NCBI GenBank assembly: GCA_902521675.1
Contig: CABYSP010000012.1
Coordinates: 1 to 32,713, forward strand
Direction of reading: 5' to 3'
DNA from: an uncultured Pelagibacteraceae bacterium
Lineage (GTDB): Bacteria > Pseudomonadota > Alphaproteobacteria > Pelagibacterales > Pelagibacteraceae
Length of the DNA stretch: 32,713 nucleotides
This document shows, piece after piece, positions 8,083-16,890 of the stretch. Numbering within the stretch: the stretch's first letter is position 1; each line of letters starts with the position of its first letter. Under the pieces are notes generated by a model. It was not told the DNA's origin and made no database searches. It saw only the letters and a program-made list of their open reading frames with translations. A program made the translations under genes and the position numbers.

Positions 8083-8874
8083 CTATAAAACTGAAAATAT
8101 AGAATTTTCATCTAAATTTTTCAAAAGTGATTCACCAATCAAAAAAGTGTTAATTGATGTTTTGTTATTTAAATTTAATAACTCTTCTTTATTTTTGATA
8201 CCACTTTCAGAAATTAAAGGACCTTTGTGACTTTTTACTATATCATAAATATCATAAGTTGTATTTATATCAGTTTTCAGTGTTTTCAAATTTCTATTGT
8301 TTATTCCAATTAATGCATTTTTAAAATTTAAAGCTTTTTTTGCTTCTTCTACTGTATGAACTTCAACAATAACCGACATATCATATTTAATAGCTTCATC
8401 ATATAATTCAGAGGCAAGATCATCCGAAACCCCAGCCAAAATAATTAAAATAGCATCAGCACCATAACTTTTTGCTAAAGGTATTTGAAATTTATCGATA
8501 AAAAAATCCTTACACAATACAGGTAAATTTATTTTATCTTTTATTTTGCTTATGTGAATTAAATTTCCTAAAAAATAATCTTCTTCTGTTAAAACTGAAA
8601 GGCAAGTTACTTTATTTTTTAAATAAATCTGAGCAATATCTACAGGGTTATAATCATCAATTATTATACCCGCTGAAGGACTTGCTTTTTTAATTTCAGC
8701 AATAATTGAAGTTTTATTATTTTTTATATTATTTTCTATTTTCTCTTTAAAATTTATATAGCTGTTGTTTTTATTAATTAATTCATCCAAAGTTTTAAGA
8801 TCTAAGAATTTTTTTAATTTATCAACTTTTTCAATTTTTTTTTGAATTATATTTTGAAGTATATTTTCAGACAT
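8083..8874 (-). CDS. trpC: Indole-3-glycerol phosphate synthase TrpC
   Basis: TrpC closes the indole ring, converting carboxyphenylamino-deoxyribulose phosphate to indole-3-glycerol phosphate. The TIM-barrel landmarks are in order: IIAEIKKASPSAG (catalytic Lys), LSVLTEEDYF, LCKDFFIDKFQ, GINNRNLKT and ISESGIK. The protein has 263 residues and no fused TrpF domain. Its start overlaps the end of trpD by eight bases. It is the last gene of the trp block; lexA follows after 89 bases with its own control sites. trpF, trpB and trpA are not in the window. Confidence 0.96.
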   Translation of the reverse strand: MSENILQNIIQKKIEKVDKLKKFLDLKTLDELINKNNSYINFKEKIENNIKNNKTSIIAEIKKASPSAGIIIDDYNPVDIAQIYLKNKVTCLSVLTEEDYFLGNLIHISKIKDKINLPVLCKDFFIDKFQIPLAKSYGADAILIILAGVSDDLASELYDEAIKYDMSVIVEVHTVEEAKKALNFKNALIGINNRNLKTLKTDINTTYDIYDIVKSHKGPLISESGIKNKEELLNLNNKTSINTFLIGESLLKNLDENSIFSVL

Positions 8875-9859
8875 TTTGAATTTTTTCTAGATGTAAAAAG
8901 CTTTTTCCAGATAGGATAAATTCTCTTGTGTGATTATATGCTTCAGAAAAGTCTGAAAATTTTTCTCCAACAATTAACCCCGCTGCAGCATTTAAAGAAA
9001 CTGCTTTTGAAAAATCATTATCTTCACCTTTAAATATTTCAATCATCTTATCAGCATTAAATTTTGCATCATCACCCACTAAATTTTTAAAATTATCCGC
9101 ATTAACCCCTAAAGCATTTGGATCTATTTTTATTTCAGATATTTGACCATCTTTTAATTGAATAACATTAGTGATTGCATATGGAGATATTTCATCTAAT
9201 CCATCCTCGCTATTTACTATCCAAGCAAATTTTAAATTTAAATTTTTAAGTCCTTCTGCAAAAATTTTTAATAATTTTTTATCAAAAACACCTACAACTT
9301 GCCTCTCTACAAGAGCAGGATTGCTTAATGGACCAATCATATTAAAAATGGTTCTTTTTCCAATTTTCTTTCTTACAGGTCCTACAAATCTCATAGCACT
9401 ATGATAATTTGGTGCAAACATAAAACCAAAATTATTGTTATTAATTTCTTTTTCAATACCCTCAGGCTCTAAATCAATTTTAATTTTAAGAGCTTCCAAA
9501 ACATCACCAGAACCACATTTTGAAGAAACAGCTTTATTACCATGTTTAGCGATTTTTGTACCCATGCTAGCTAAAAGTAGGGCAGAAGCAGTTGAAATGT
9601 TAAGGGTATTCATGCCATCACCGCCAGTACCACAAGTATCAATACAATCTCTTACATTTACTCTTTTTGACTTTTCTCTAAGAACAAAAACTCCACCCGC
9701 TATTTCATCTGAAATTTCACCTTTTTCAGATAGCAAAGTTAAAAAGTTAAAAATTTCATCATTACTGGCTTTTCCAGTCATTAATATTTCAAAAGCAGTT
9801 TTACTTTCTTCAAAAGTTAAATCTTGTTTATTTTTAAGTTTTTCTAAAATTTGTTTCAT
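8867..9859 (-). CDS. trpD: Anthranilate phosphoribosyltransferase TrpD
   Basis: TrpD attaches phosphoribosyl from PRPP to anthranilate. Signatures are DTCGTGGDGMNTLNIST (PRPP and Mg binding), KHGNKAVSSKCGSGDVLEAL and the FAPNYHSAMRFVGPVRKK segment. The open frame extends upstream to 9940. The family-like start is the ATG whose first base is 9859 (MKQILEKL), which leaves four bases after the trpG stop and gives 330 residues, a usual length. The upstream extension lies wholly inside trpG and looks like chance. The end overlaps the trpC start by eight bases. Confidence 0.95.
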   Translation of the reverse strand: MKQILEKLKNKQDLTFEESKTAFEILMTGKASNDEIFNFLTLLSEKGEISDEIAGGVFVLREKSKRVNVRDCIDTCGTGGDGMNTLNISTASALLLASMGTKIAKHGNKAVSSKCGSGDVLEALKIKIDLEPEGIEKEINNNNFGFMFAPNYHSAMRFVGPVRKKIGKRTIFNMIGPLSNPALVERQVVGVFDKKLLKIFAEGLKNLNLKFAWIVNSEDGLDEISPYAITNVIQLKDGQISEIKIDPNALGVNADNFKNLVGDDAKFNADKMIEIFKGEDNDFSKAVSLNAAAGLIVGEKFSDFSEAYNHTREFILSGKSFLHLEKIQNV

Positions 9860-9863
9860 AAAT

Positions 9864-10433
9864 TTAATTGTTAATAAAGTTTTTAAGAATTTTAATTCCA
9901 AACTTAGTTTTAATACTTTCAGGATGGAATTGTACACCATGAATATTAAATTTGTTATGTTGAATAGCCATTATAACACCATCTTCTGTCTCTGCTGTAA
10001 TCTCTAGCTCTTTTGATAGGTTTTTTTTATCAATTACCAAACTATGGTATCTGGTAGCTTCAAATGTATTTGGGAGGTTTTTTAAAATACCAATTTTATT
10101 GGATTTGATTTTGCTTGTTTTGCCGTGCATTAACTTTCTTGCTTGGACAATTTTTGATCCAAAAACTTGTCCAATTATCTGATGACCCAAACATACTCCT
10201 AGAAAAGGTAATTCTTTGTATAATGATTTCAATATTTTAATACAATTGCCAGATTGATTTGGGTTGCCTGGTCCTGGTGAAATAACAATTTTATCATATT
10301 TCTTTTTAATGATTTCTTTAGAATTAATTTTATCATTTCTAACTACATCAACCTTAACATTTAATGAGGAGATGTAGTGATACAAATTAAAAGTAAAACT
10401 ATCGTAATTATCTATTAACAATACTTTCATCAT
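9864..10433 (-). CDS. trpG: Anthranilate synthase glutamine amidotransferase subunit TrpG
   Basis: TrpG hydrolyses glutamine and feeds ammonia to TrpE for anthranilate formation. It is a class I glutamine amidotransferase of 189 residues: DNYDSFTFNL at the start, ISPGPGNP, the nucleophilic Cys in LGVCLGHQIIGQ, and the His-Glu pair in GVQFHPESI. Two adjacent in-frame ATGs (10433 and 10430) are both plausible starts; they overlap the trpE stop by four bases or one. Either way translation with trpE is probably coupled, which would suit a two-subunit enzyme. Confidence 0.96.
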   Translation of the reverse strand: MMKVLLIDNYDSFTFNLYHYISSLNVKVDVVRNDKINSKEIIKKKYDKIVISPGPGNPNQSGNCIKILKSLYKELPFLGVCLGHQIIGQVFGSKIVQARKLMHGKTSKIKSNKIGILKNLPNTFEATRYHSLVIDKKNLSKELEITAETEDGVIMAIQHNKFNIHGVQFHPESIKTKFGIKILKNFINN

Positions 10434-11890
10434 CTTAAAGCATTAATTAAAGCTTTCGCTTTATTAACTGTTTCCTCATATTCATTTTTAGGTTTACTAT
10501 CTGCAACTATACCTGCACCTGCTTGCACATAAAATTTTTTATTTTTAGCAACTGCGGTTCTTAAAGCTATGCATGTATCAAATTCTCCATTTGCAGCAAA
10601 ATATCCAATTCCACCTGCATAAACTTTTCTTTTTGTTGTTTCTAATTCATCTATTATTTCCATAGCTCTAATTTTTGGTGCCCCAGAAACTGTACCTGCT
10701 GGAAAACCAGCTAAGAGTGATTTAAATTTTGAAAATTTTTTATTATATTCCCCAACCACATTTGAAACTATATGCATTACATGAGAATATCTCTCAATAA
10801 TAAAGCTTTCAGTAACTTTTACCGAATTTATCTTTGAGACTTTACCAGCATCATTTCTACCCAAATCAAGTAACATTAAATGCTCTGAAAGTTCTTTTTT
10901 ATCTTTAAGAAGGTCTCTTTCGTAAAAAAGATCTTCTTTTTTAGTTTTACCCCTAGGTCTAGTTCCTGCAATTGGTCTTACAGTAATTTTATTATCTCTA
11001 AGTCTTACAAGTATTTCAGGACTTGCACCAATTATTTGAAAATCCTCAAAATTGAAGAAAAACATAAATGGAGAAGGGTTTGTCACTCTTAGTTTTTTAT
11101 AAATATCTAATGGTTTCTTTGTTAATTTTGCCTCAAATCTTTGGCTTAAAACAACCTGAAAAATATCTCCTAATTTAATATATTTTTTTGCTTTATTAAC
11201 CATTGATAAAAATTTATTTTTTGAAGTATTAGATTTCACTTTTATTTTTTTTGATTTTTGTATTATTTTTTTATTAAGATTCTTAATTGATGACTGAATG
11301 AGTAATTTAAACAAATCAGATTTAATTTCTTCATATTTATGTTTATATTTTTTAATTTTTTCATCTTTAAAAATGTTAGATATGTAAAATATTTCTTTTT
11401 TTAAATTGTCATGAATGACTAAAGTTCTTGGACGTAGAAGTCTAACATCGGGTAAATTGAGATCATTTTTACAATTATTTGGAATTTTTTCTATATATCT
11501 GATTGAGTCATAAGAAAAATACCCAGAGATTAATGAACAAATATTAGGTAAATTTTTGGGAGTTTCAAACTTGAAATCTTCAATTATTTTTTCAATTAAT
11601 TTATCTGGTTTATCATTTAATTTTCTTTTTTTATTTCTTTGAATTAGATAAGAATTATTATTATTAAATTCCCAAATTTTATCGGGATTTTTACCAAATA
11701 TTGTATATCTACCTTTGATTTTACCTTTTTCTACAGACTCAAATATAAAACTATTTTTTTCCTCTAGAAAATTATCAATTAAATTTAATACTTCCTCATC
11801 ATTTTTTACTTTCTTTTTAGTAAAGATGATTTGATTTTTTTTGCTTCTGTGTCGAAACTTAAAATCTTTGAAGCTTCGATTAATAATCAT
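10430..11890 (-). CDS. trpE: Anthranilate synthase component I TrpE
   Basis: TrpE forms anthranilate from chorismate using ammonia supplied by TrpG. The 486-residue protein has the chorismate-binding motifs GASPEILVR, RPIAGTRPRGKTK, LMLLDLGRNDAGKV and AGFPAGTVSGAPKIRAM. Near residue 53, FESVEKGKIKGRY corresponds to the LLES-type segment where tryptophan binds for feedback inhibition; the Glu-Ser core is kept. The start overlaps the stop of the upstream PpiD-like gene by four bases, so there is no room for a trp leader peptide or attenuator just before trpE. Confidence 0.96.
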   Translation of the reverse strand: MIINRSFKDFKFRHRSKKNQIIFTKKKVKNDEEVLNLIDNFLEEKNSFIFESVEKGKIKGRYTIFGKNPDKIWEFNNNNSYLIQRNKKRKLNDKPDKLIEKIIEDFKFETPKNLPNICSLISGYFSYDSIRYIEKIPNNCKNDLNLPDVRLLRPRTLVIHDNLKKEIFYISNIFKDEKIKKYKHKYEEIKSDLFKLLIQSSIKNLNKKIIQKSKKIKVKSNTSKNKFLSMVNKAKKYIKLGDIFQVVLSQRFEAKLTKKPLDIYKKLRVTNPSPFMFFFNFEDFQIIGASPEILVRLRDNKITVRPIAGTRPRGKTKKEDLFYERDLLKDKKELSEHLMLLDLGRNDAGKVSKINSVKVTESFIIERYSHVMHIVSNVVGEYNKKFSKFKSLLAGFPAGTVSGAPKIRAMEIIDELETTKRKVYAGGIGYFAANGEFDTCIALRTAVAKNKKFYVQAGAGIVADSKPKNEYEETVNKAKALINALR

Positions 11891-13305
11891 TTGAAATAAT
11901 TTTTAACTCTATCAATAGTTTTTTGATTTAATTGAACTTGATATTTGTCATTAAGCAATTGATCATATGATTGTAAGATGCTTTTTCTATTATTTGTATT
12001 TTGGCTATTTACAAATTTAAGATATTTTTCATCATTTTTGTTAAATGAATTTTTATTTGTTCCAGTAATTTTTACTAAATAAATTTTATCTTCTTTATTT
12101 ACTAGAGCAAAAGAATAAATAGGTAACGCATAAAGCATTTTTACTGAATTAATATCAATGAGCTTGTCATCTTCTATAGAATTGATTGAGGAATATTTCT
12201 TATTTGATCCTGCCAGTTCTTCAAATTTTGAATTATCAAATTTCTTTTTTTGAATTTCTTCTATAATTTCTCTATTGTAATCAAATTTACCTTTTTGATA
12301 TATTAATTCAACTATTTCTCCTTTAATGATTTCATCATTTAAATCTGGATCTCGATCATATTGATTATCAATATTATAAAGTAAAAAGTTATCACCATTT
12401 TCTATCAAATCTATTTTAGATGCTTTCTTAGAATAAATTAGATCTTCATTAATCTGCTTGCTAGAGCTAGGTGCAAACTCATTTACTTTAATAATGTCAA
12501 CATTTATATCTTCTAATATAGTGTCAAATGTACTTCCTTGAGAAATTTTGTTTTCAATTGAGTCAATTTCATCAAAAAATTCTTGATTAAATTCTTCTAT
12601 ACCAATTAGATTTTTTGGATTTAAAATCACATACTTAAAATCTATATATTCTCTTTTTAATTGATCTTTATTTTCATCAATAAATACTTCAATTTCATTT
12701 GCTGTGTAATCATCTTTTGTTTTATATAGATTTTCCATATCAAAATATTCGATATCTAAGGATTTATTATTTTCCTCAAACTTTTTTTCTATCAAAAAAT
12801 TTGGTGTTATTGTTCCAGCACCAATAAAATCAAATAAATGTTTCTGTAATTCTCTATTTTTTAATTGCAATTCAAACATTGCAGCTGACAAGTTGTTGGA
12901 GAGTAAAAATTTTTCATATTTAATTCTTTGAAAAGTACCGTTTTCATCGTGGAAATTTTTATTTTCTTTTATGTTTTTAAATATGGTTCTTTCATTAATT
13001 GAAAGATCAAAGTCTTTAACTTCTAAATCAATCAATGTAGTTGAAATTAATCCTGATAATAATTCTTCAATAATATTGTTCTCTAAATTATCTCGAATAG
13101 CTTCTTGTGAAATTCCACTTTGGTTCACATAGTCAATAAAATCTTGGGTTGTTACATTTGTTTTATTTATTTTTGCAATATTGTTTTGATTATTTGTACT
13201 AAAACCTCCACCAAAACCACCAAAGCCAAAAGCGATGATGATTATGACAATTAACACCAATCCACCAAATTGTTTCCAGCCTAAGTTTTTTAATTTTTCA
13301 ATCAT
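11887..13305 (-). CDS. PpiD/SurA-like membrane-anchored periplasmic folding factor
   Basis: The 472-residue protein has one N-terminal membrane anchor (about residues 14-33, a Val/Ile/Gly-rich run after MIEKLKNLGWKQFG) and a large periplasmic part. The segment after the anchor (NIAKINKTNVTTQDFIDYV and the helices that follow) resembles the SurA N-terminal chaperone domain found in PpiD. PpiD proteins help newly exported proteins fold at the Sec translocon. I cannot find the usual parvulin motifs (such as GGDLG), so rotamase activity is doubtful and I give no symbol. Its place upstream of trpE matches the conserved alphaproteobacterial neighbourhood. Confidence 0.75.
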   Translation of the reverse strand: MIEKLKNLGWKQFGGLVLIVIIIIAFGFGGFGGGFSTNNQNNIAKINKTNVTTQDFIDYVNQSGISQEAIRDNLENNIIEELLSGLISTTLIDLEVKDFDLSINERTIFKNIKENKNFHDENGTFQRIKYEKFLLSNNLSAAMFELQLKNRELQKHLFDFIGAGTITPNFLIEKKFEENNKSLDIEYFDMENLYKTKDDYTANEIEVFIDENKDQLKREYIDFKYVILNPKNLIGIEEFNQEFFDEIDSIENKISQGSTFDTILEDINVDIIKVNEFAPSSSKQINEDLIYSKKASKIDLIENGDNFLLYNIDNQYDRDPDLNDEIIKGEIVELIYQKGKFDYNREIIEEIQKKKFDNSKFEELAGSNKKYSSINSIEDDKLIDINSVKMLYALPIYSFALVNKEDKIYLVKITGTNKNSFNKNDEKYLKFVNSQNTNNRKSILQSYDQLLNDKYQVQLNQKTIDRVKNYFK

Positions 13306-13320
13306 AGCGTTATAAATTTA

Positions 13321-13349
13321 TTGATCTGTAAAAAACAAATCTATAGATT
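13321..13349 (+). promoter_or_regulatory. Candidate promoter for the tpiA operon
   Basis: TTGATC (13321-13326) and TAGATT (13344-13349) are separated by 17 bases, a sigma70-like arrangement in the 56-bp gap between the divergent PpiD-like gene and tpiA. Transcription would begin around 13356, only a few bases before the tpiA ATG, so the message would be nearly leaderless. In DNA this A+T-rich such matches also arise by chance. Confidence 0.35.
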
Positions 13350-13361
13350 AAAAAGTCAATT

Positions 13362-14102
13362 ATGACAAATAAATATATGTATTTTGTAGCTAATTGGAAA
13401 ATGTTTGGTGATTTAAGATCTCTAAATTCACTTGATAAAGTAATAAAGTTTTCAAAAAATAATAAAAAAAATAAGTTAAAAATAGTTTATTGCCCACCAA
13501 ATACATTAATTCGTCCATTATCGAGAAGACTTAAGAAAACAAAAATAGAGGTTGGTGCTCAAAACTGTCATCACAGCTATGACTACGGTGCGCACACTGG
13601 CCAAGTAAATTCTACTATGCTCAAAAATGTTGGAGCAAAGTATGTTATTTTGGGACACTCAGAAAATAGACAACTAGGTGAGACAGATAATTTAATTAAT
13701 TTAAAATTAAAAAGTGCAATTAAATCAGGTCTAAAAATTATATTTTGTATTGGCGAAACTTTAAAAGAAAGAAGACAAAAAAAAACTAATCAAATTTTAA
13801 AAAGACAAATTGAAAAAGGATTAAAATCGATAAAGAACAGATCTAAAATTATTATAGCCTATGAACCGGTATGGTCTATCGGTACAGGTGTAATTCCAAA
13901 AGAAGCTGATTTAAACAAAACTATTTCATTTATTAAAAGTAGATTTATAAAAAAATATCCTAAAATTTTATATGGCGGATCTGTAAACACTAATAACGTA
14001 AGTATATTAAAAAAAATTCCCAACATTGATGGTTTTTTGATAGGAGGCGCATCACAAATTCCAAAAAAATTTATTGATATAATTAAAAAAACCATTAATT
14101 AG
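13362..14102 (+). CDS. tpiA: Triosephosphate isomerase TpiA
   Basis: TpiA interconverts dihydroxyacetone phosphate and glyceraldehyde 3-phosphate. The 246 residues carry the full active site: VANWKM (Asn11 and Lys13), VILGHSENRQ (electrophilic His), IAYEPVWSIGTG (catalytic Glu followed by the flexible loop), and the phosphate-binding YGGSV and FLIGGAS segments. It opens the plus-strand run that continues through secG, six bases after its stop. No Shine-Dalgarno sequence is visible. Confidence 0.97.
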   Translation: MTNKYMYFVANWKMFGDLRSLNSLDKVIKFSKNNKKNKLKIVYCPPNTLIRPLSRRLKKTKIEVGAQNCHHSYDYGAHTGQVNSTMLKNVGAKYVILGHSENRQLGETDNLINLKLKSAIKSGLKIIFCIGETLKERRQKKTNQILKRQIEKGLKSIKNRSKIIIAYEPVWSIGTGVIPKEADLNKTISFIKSRFIKKYPKILYGGSVNTNNVSILKKIPNIDGFLIGGASQIPKKFIDIIKKTIN

Positions 14103-14108
14103 ACCCAC

Positions 14109-14408
14109 ATGGAAACTTTATTATTAGTAATCAACATCATACTTGCAGTAATTTTAGTTCTTTTGGTTTTATTGCAAAAATCAGAAGGAGGTGCTCTTGG
14201 TATTGGAGTTTCCCAAGAAAATTTTATGTTATCTAGATCAGCAGGCAGCTTCATGACAAAAGCCACTGCAATCGTAGCAACACTTTTTATTATTTGCAGT
14301 CTAGCTCTAACAATAATTTCTAGAGCAGAACTTACTCCTACTGGTTCAGTATTGGATACAGTTGAGGAAAAAACCGAAGATACACCTTCAATTCCTGAAA
14401 ATAATTAA
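14109..14408 (+). CDS. secG: Preprotein translocase subunit SecG
   Basis: SecG is the small inner-membrane subunit of the SecYEG export channel. The 99-residue protein has two membrane segments (about residues 3-22 and 52-70) separated by the family motif LLQKSEGGALG. An acidic, Thr/Glu-rich tail follows (VEEKTEDTPS). The position directly after tpiA and before pyrG is common in proteobacteria and supports the call. A 44-base gap separates it from pyrG. Confidence 0.95.
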   Translation: METLLLVINIILAVILVLLVLLQKSEGGALGIGVSQENFMLSRSAGSFMTKATAIVATLFIICSLALTIISRAELTPTGSVLDTVEEKTEDTPSIPENN

Positions 14409-14452
14409 TTAATCCTTTTCAATTCAATTTTTATTCGCTATAAGATACTTCC

Positions 14453-16069
14453 ATGGCGCGATATATATTTGTGACTGGCGGCGTGGTTTCTTCCCTTGGT
14501 AAAGGTCTATCTTCTGCATCACTTGCTTATTTATTACAATCAAGAGGTTACAAAGTTCGTTTAAGAAAATTAGATCCTTATTTAAATGTGGATCCAGGAA
14601 CAATGAGTCCTTTTCAACATGGTGAAGTTTTTGTAACAGACGATGGTGCTGAAACAGATTTAGATTTAGGTCACTATGAAAGATTTTCAGGCGTTACTGC
14701 AAAGAAAATCGACAACATCACAACTGGAAAAATTTATAGTGACGTTCTTAGAAAAGAAAGAAAAGGTCAGTATTTAGGTAAAACAGTTCAAGTTATTCCT
14801 CATATCACAGATAGAATTAAAGAATTTATAAAACACGATACACATAAAGAAGATTTTGTCATTTGTGAAATAGGAGGAATAGTAGGTGATATAGAAAGTT
14901 TACCATTTGTAGAAGCGATAAGACAATTTTCTAATGATATTGGTAAAAAAAATGCATTATTTATTCACTTAACTTTAGTTCCTTATTTAAAAGCATCGGA
15001 TGAAATAAAAACAAAACCAACCCAACACTCAGTGAAAGAATTAAGAAGCATTGGTATTCAACCTGATATTATTATTTGTAGATCTGAAAGACCTATTCCT
15101 TTAGACCATAGAAAAAAAATATCTTTGTTTTGTAATGTTGATATTAAAAATGTAATTGAAACTGTTGATGTTAAAACTATTTATGAGGCACCGATTAGTT
15201 TTTTTAATCAAAAATTAGATATTCAAGTTTTAAATTATTTTAAATTAAAATCAAAAAAACCTGCAAATTTGAATCCTTGGAAAAAAATAACTGAAATTAC
15301 TCTAAATACTAAAAGATATGTTAACATTGCAATTATTGGAAAATATGTTGAATTAAAGGATGCTTATAAATCTTTGGATGAAGCACTTACTCATGGAGGA
15401 ATATCCAATAATCTTAAAGTTAATTTGGTTAGAATAGATTCTGAAAAATTAAAAGTTTCAGAAATAAAAAATAAACTTAAAAATGTTTCAGGAATTCTAA
15501 TTCCAGGTGGGTTTGGTAAAAGGGGAACTGAGGGTAAAATTGAGGCGATAAGATATGCAAGAATAAATAAAATTCCATTCCTTGGAATTTGTTATGGAAT
15601 GCAAATGGCAATAATTGAATTTGCTAGAAATAAATTAAAGATTAAAAAAGCAACTTCTTCTGAGTTTGATAAGGGCGGTGTCCATATTGTTGGCTTGATG
15701 CATGAATGGGAAAAAAGTGGAAGAAAAGTTAAAGGAACAGATAAAGACTTAGGAGGCACCATGAGACTTGGTTCTTATGATGCAATTTTGAAAGATAAAT
15801 CTAAAATTAGAGATATTTATAAATCTAGATTAATCAAAGAGAGACATAGACATAGATATGAAGTGGATATTTCATATAAAGAAAAATTTGAGAAGAAAGG
15901 ATTAATATTTTCGGGTTTATCCCCAGATTATAAGCTTCCAGAAATAATTGAACTTAAAAATCATCCTTGGTTTATAGGAGTTCAGTTCCATCCTGAATTT
16001 ACATCTAGACCTTTGAACCCACATCCTTTATTCTCTTCTTTTATCAAAGCAGCAAAAAATCACAGATGA
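14453..16069 (+). CDS. pyrG: CTP synthase PyrG
   Basis: PyrG makes CTP from UTP with ATP and glutamine. The N-terminal synthetase domain (about residues 1-265) opens with RYIFVTGGVVSSLGKGLSSA (P-loop) and includes KLDPYLNVDPGTMSPFQHGE. The C-terminal class I amidotransferase domain has the nucleophilic Cys in FLGICYGMQMA and the His-Glu pair in GVQFHPEF. The 538 residues match the usual length (about 540). The stop overlaps the kdsA start by four bases. No clear terminator or promoter is seen in the 44 bases upstream. Confidence 0.98.
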   Translation: MARYIFVTGGVVSSLGKGLSSASLAYLLQSRGYKVRLRKLDPYLNVDPGTMSPFQHGEVFVTDDGAETDLDLGHYERFSGVTAKKIDNITTGKIYSDVLRKERKGQYLGKTVQVIPHITDRIKEFIKHDTHKEDFVICEIGGIVGDIESLPFVEAIRQFSNDIGKKNALFIHLTLVPYLKASDEIKTKPTQHSVKELRSIGIQPDIIICRSERPIPLDHRKKISLFCNVDIKNVIETVDVKTIYEAPISFFNQKLDIQVLNYFKLKSKKPANLNPWKKITEITLNTKRYVNIAIIGKYVELKDAYKSLDEALTHGGISNNLKVNLVRIDSEKLKVSEIKNKLKNVSGILIPGGFGKRGTEGKIEAIRYARINKIPFLGICYGMQMAIIEFARNKLKIKKATSSEFDKGGVHIVGLMHEWEKSGRKVKGTDKDLGGTMRLGSYDAILKDKSKIRDIYKSRLIKERHRHRYEVDISYKEKFEKKGLIFSGLSPDYKLPEIIELKNHPWFIGVQFHPEFTSRPLNPHPLFSSFIKAAKNHR

Positions 16070-16890
16070 GTGCGATTAAAGTAAATTGTGAAAATATAGA
16101 AATTTCAAATAATAATAAGATTTGTATTATTGCAGGTCCTTGTCAATTAGAGACAGAGCAACATGCACTCGATATGGCAGGAAAAATTAAGGAAATTACT
16201 TCGAAATTTGGCCTTGGATTTATTTACAAAACTTCATTTGATAAAGCGAACAGAACCAGTTTAAAAGGTAAAAGGGGAGCAGGATTAGATGCATCACTTC
16301 CTGTATTTGATAAAATTAAAAAAGAATTAAATGTCCCAATTTTAACAGACATTCATAATGCAGAGCAATGTGAAATTGTTTCAAAACATGTTGATGTTCT
16401 GCAAATCCCAGCTTTTCTCTGTAGGCAAACCGATTTGTTAATTGCCGCGGCTAAAACAAATAAAATTATTAATGTAAAAAAAGGTCAGTTCTTAGCACCA
16501 TGGGACATAGTAAATGTAACTAAAAAAATTTCAGACTCAGGAAATAAAAATATCCTAGTCACAGAAAGAGGTGTAAGCTTTGGATACAACACTTTAGTCT
16601 CAGACATGAGATCATTACCTATAATGGCAAAGAATGGTTATCCAGTAATTTTCGATGCCACTCATTCTGTTCAACAACCAGGTGGACAAGGAGAATCCTC
16701 TGGTGGTCAAAGAGAATTTGTTGAATATTTAGCAAGAGCCGCAGTTGCAGTTGGAGTTGCTGGTGTATTTATTGAAACGCACCAAGATCCTGACAATGCA
16801 CCTTCAGATGGACCAAACATGGTACCATTGAATAAATTAGAGAATCTATTAAAACAATTACACGATATAGATAATCTAATTAAAAAATAG
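16066..16890 (+). CDS. kdsA: 3-deoxy-8-phosphooctulonate (KDO-8-P) synthase KdsA
   Basis: KdsA condenses phosphoenolpyruvate with arabinose 5-phosphate to make KDO-8-P, the precursor of the LPS inner-core sugar attached to lipid A. The 274 residues include IIAGPCQLE, YKTSFDKANRTS, LTDIHNAEQ, the FDATHSVQQPGG segment and the FIETHQDPDNAPSDGPNM metal-site region. The DAFS-type synthases that resemble KdsA have different signatures in these places. The gene overlaps pyrG by four bases and eno by one. It links this operon functionally to the lpx genes at the left end. Confidence 0.97.
   Translation: MSAIKVNCENIEISNNNKICIIAGPCQLETEQHALDMAGKIKEITSKFGLGFIYKTSFDKANRTSLKGKRGAGLDASLPVFDKIKKELNVPILTDIHNAEQCEIVSKHVDVLQIPAFLCRQTDLLIAAAKTNKIINVKKGQFLAPWDIVNVTKKISDSGNKNILVTERGVSFGYNTLVSDMRSLPIMAKNGYPVIFDATHSVQQPGGQGESSGGQREFVEYLARAAVAVGVAGVFIETHQDPDNAPSDGPNMVPLNKLENLLKQLHDIDNLIKK

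Noticed and set aside
9860-9940. Upstream extension of trpD by 27 codons
   Set aside because: The extension lies wholly within trpG, adds no family sequence, and the ATG at 9859 gives the usual TrpD N-terminus and spacing.
9435-10007. 190-codon open frame on the plus strand across trpD and trpG
   Set aside because: It lies antisense to two well-supported genes whose motifs span the region, has no family features, and fits a shadow frame created by their codon use.
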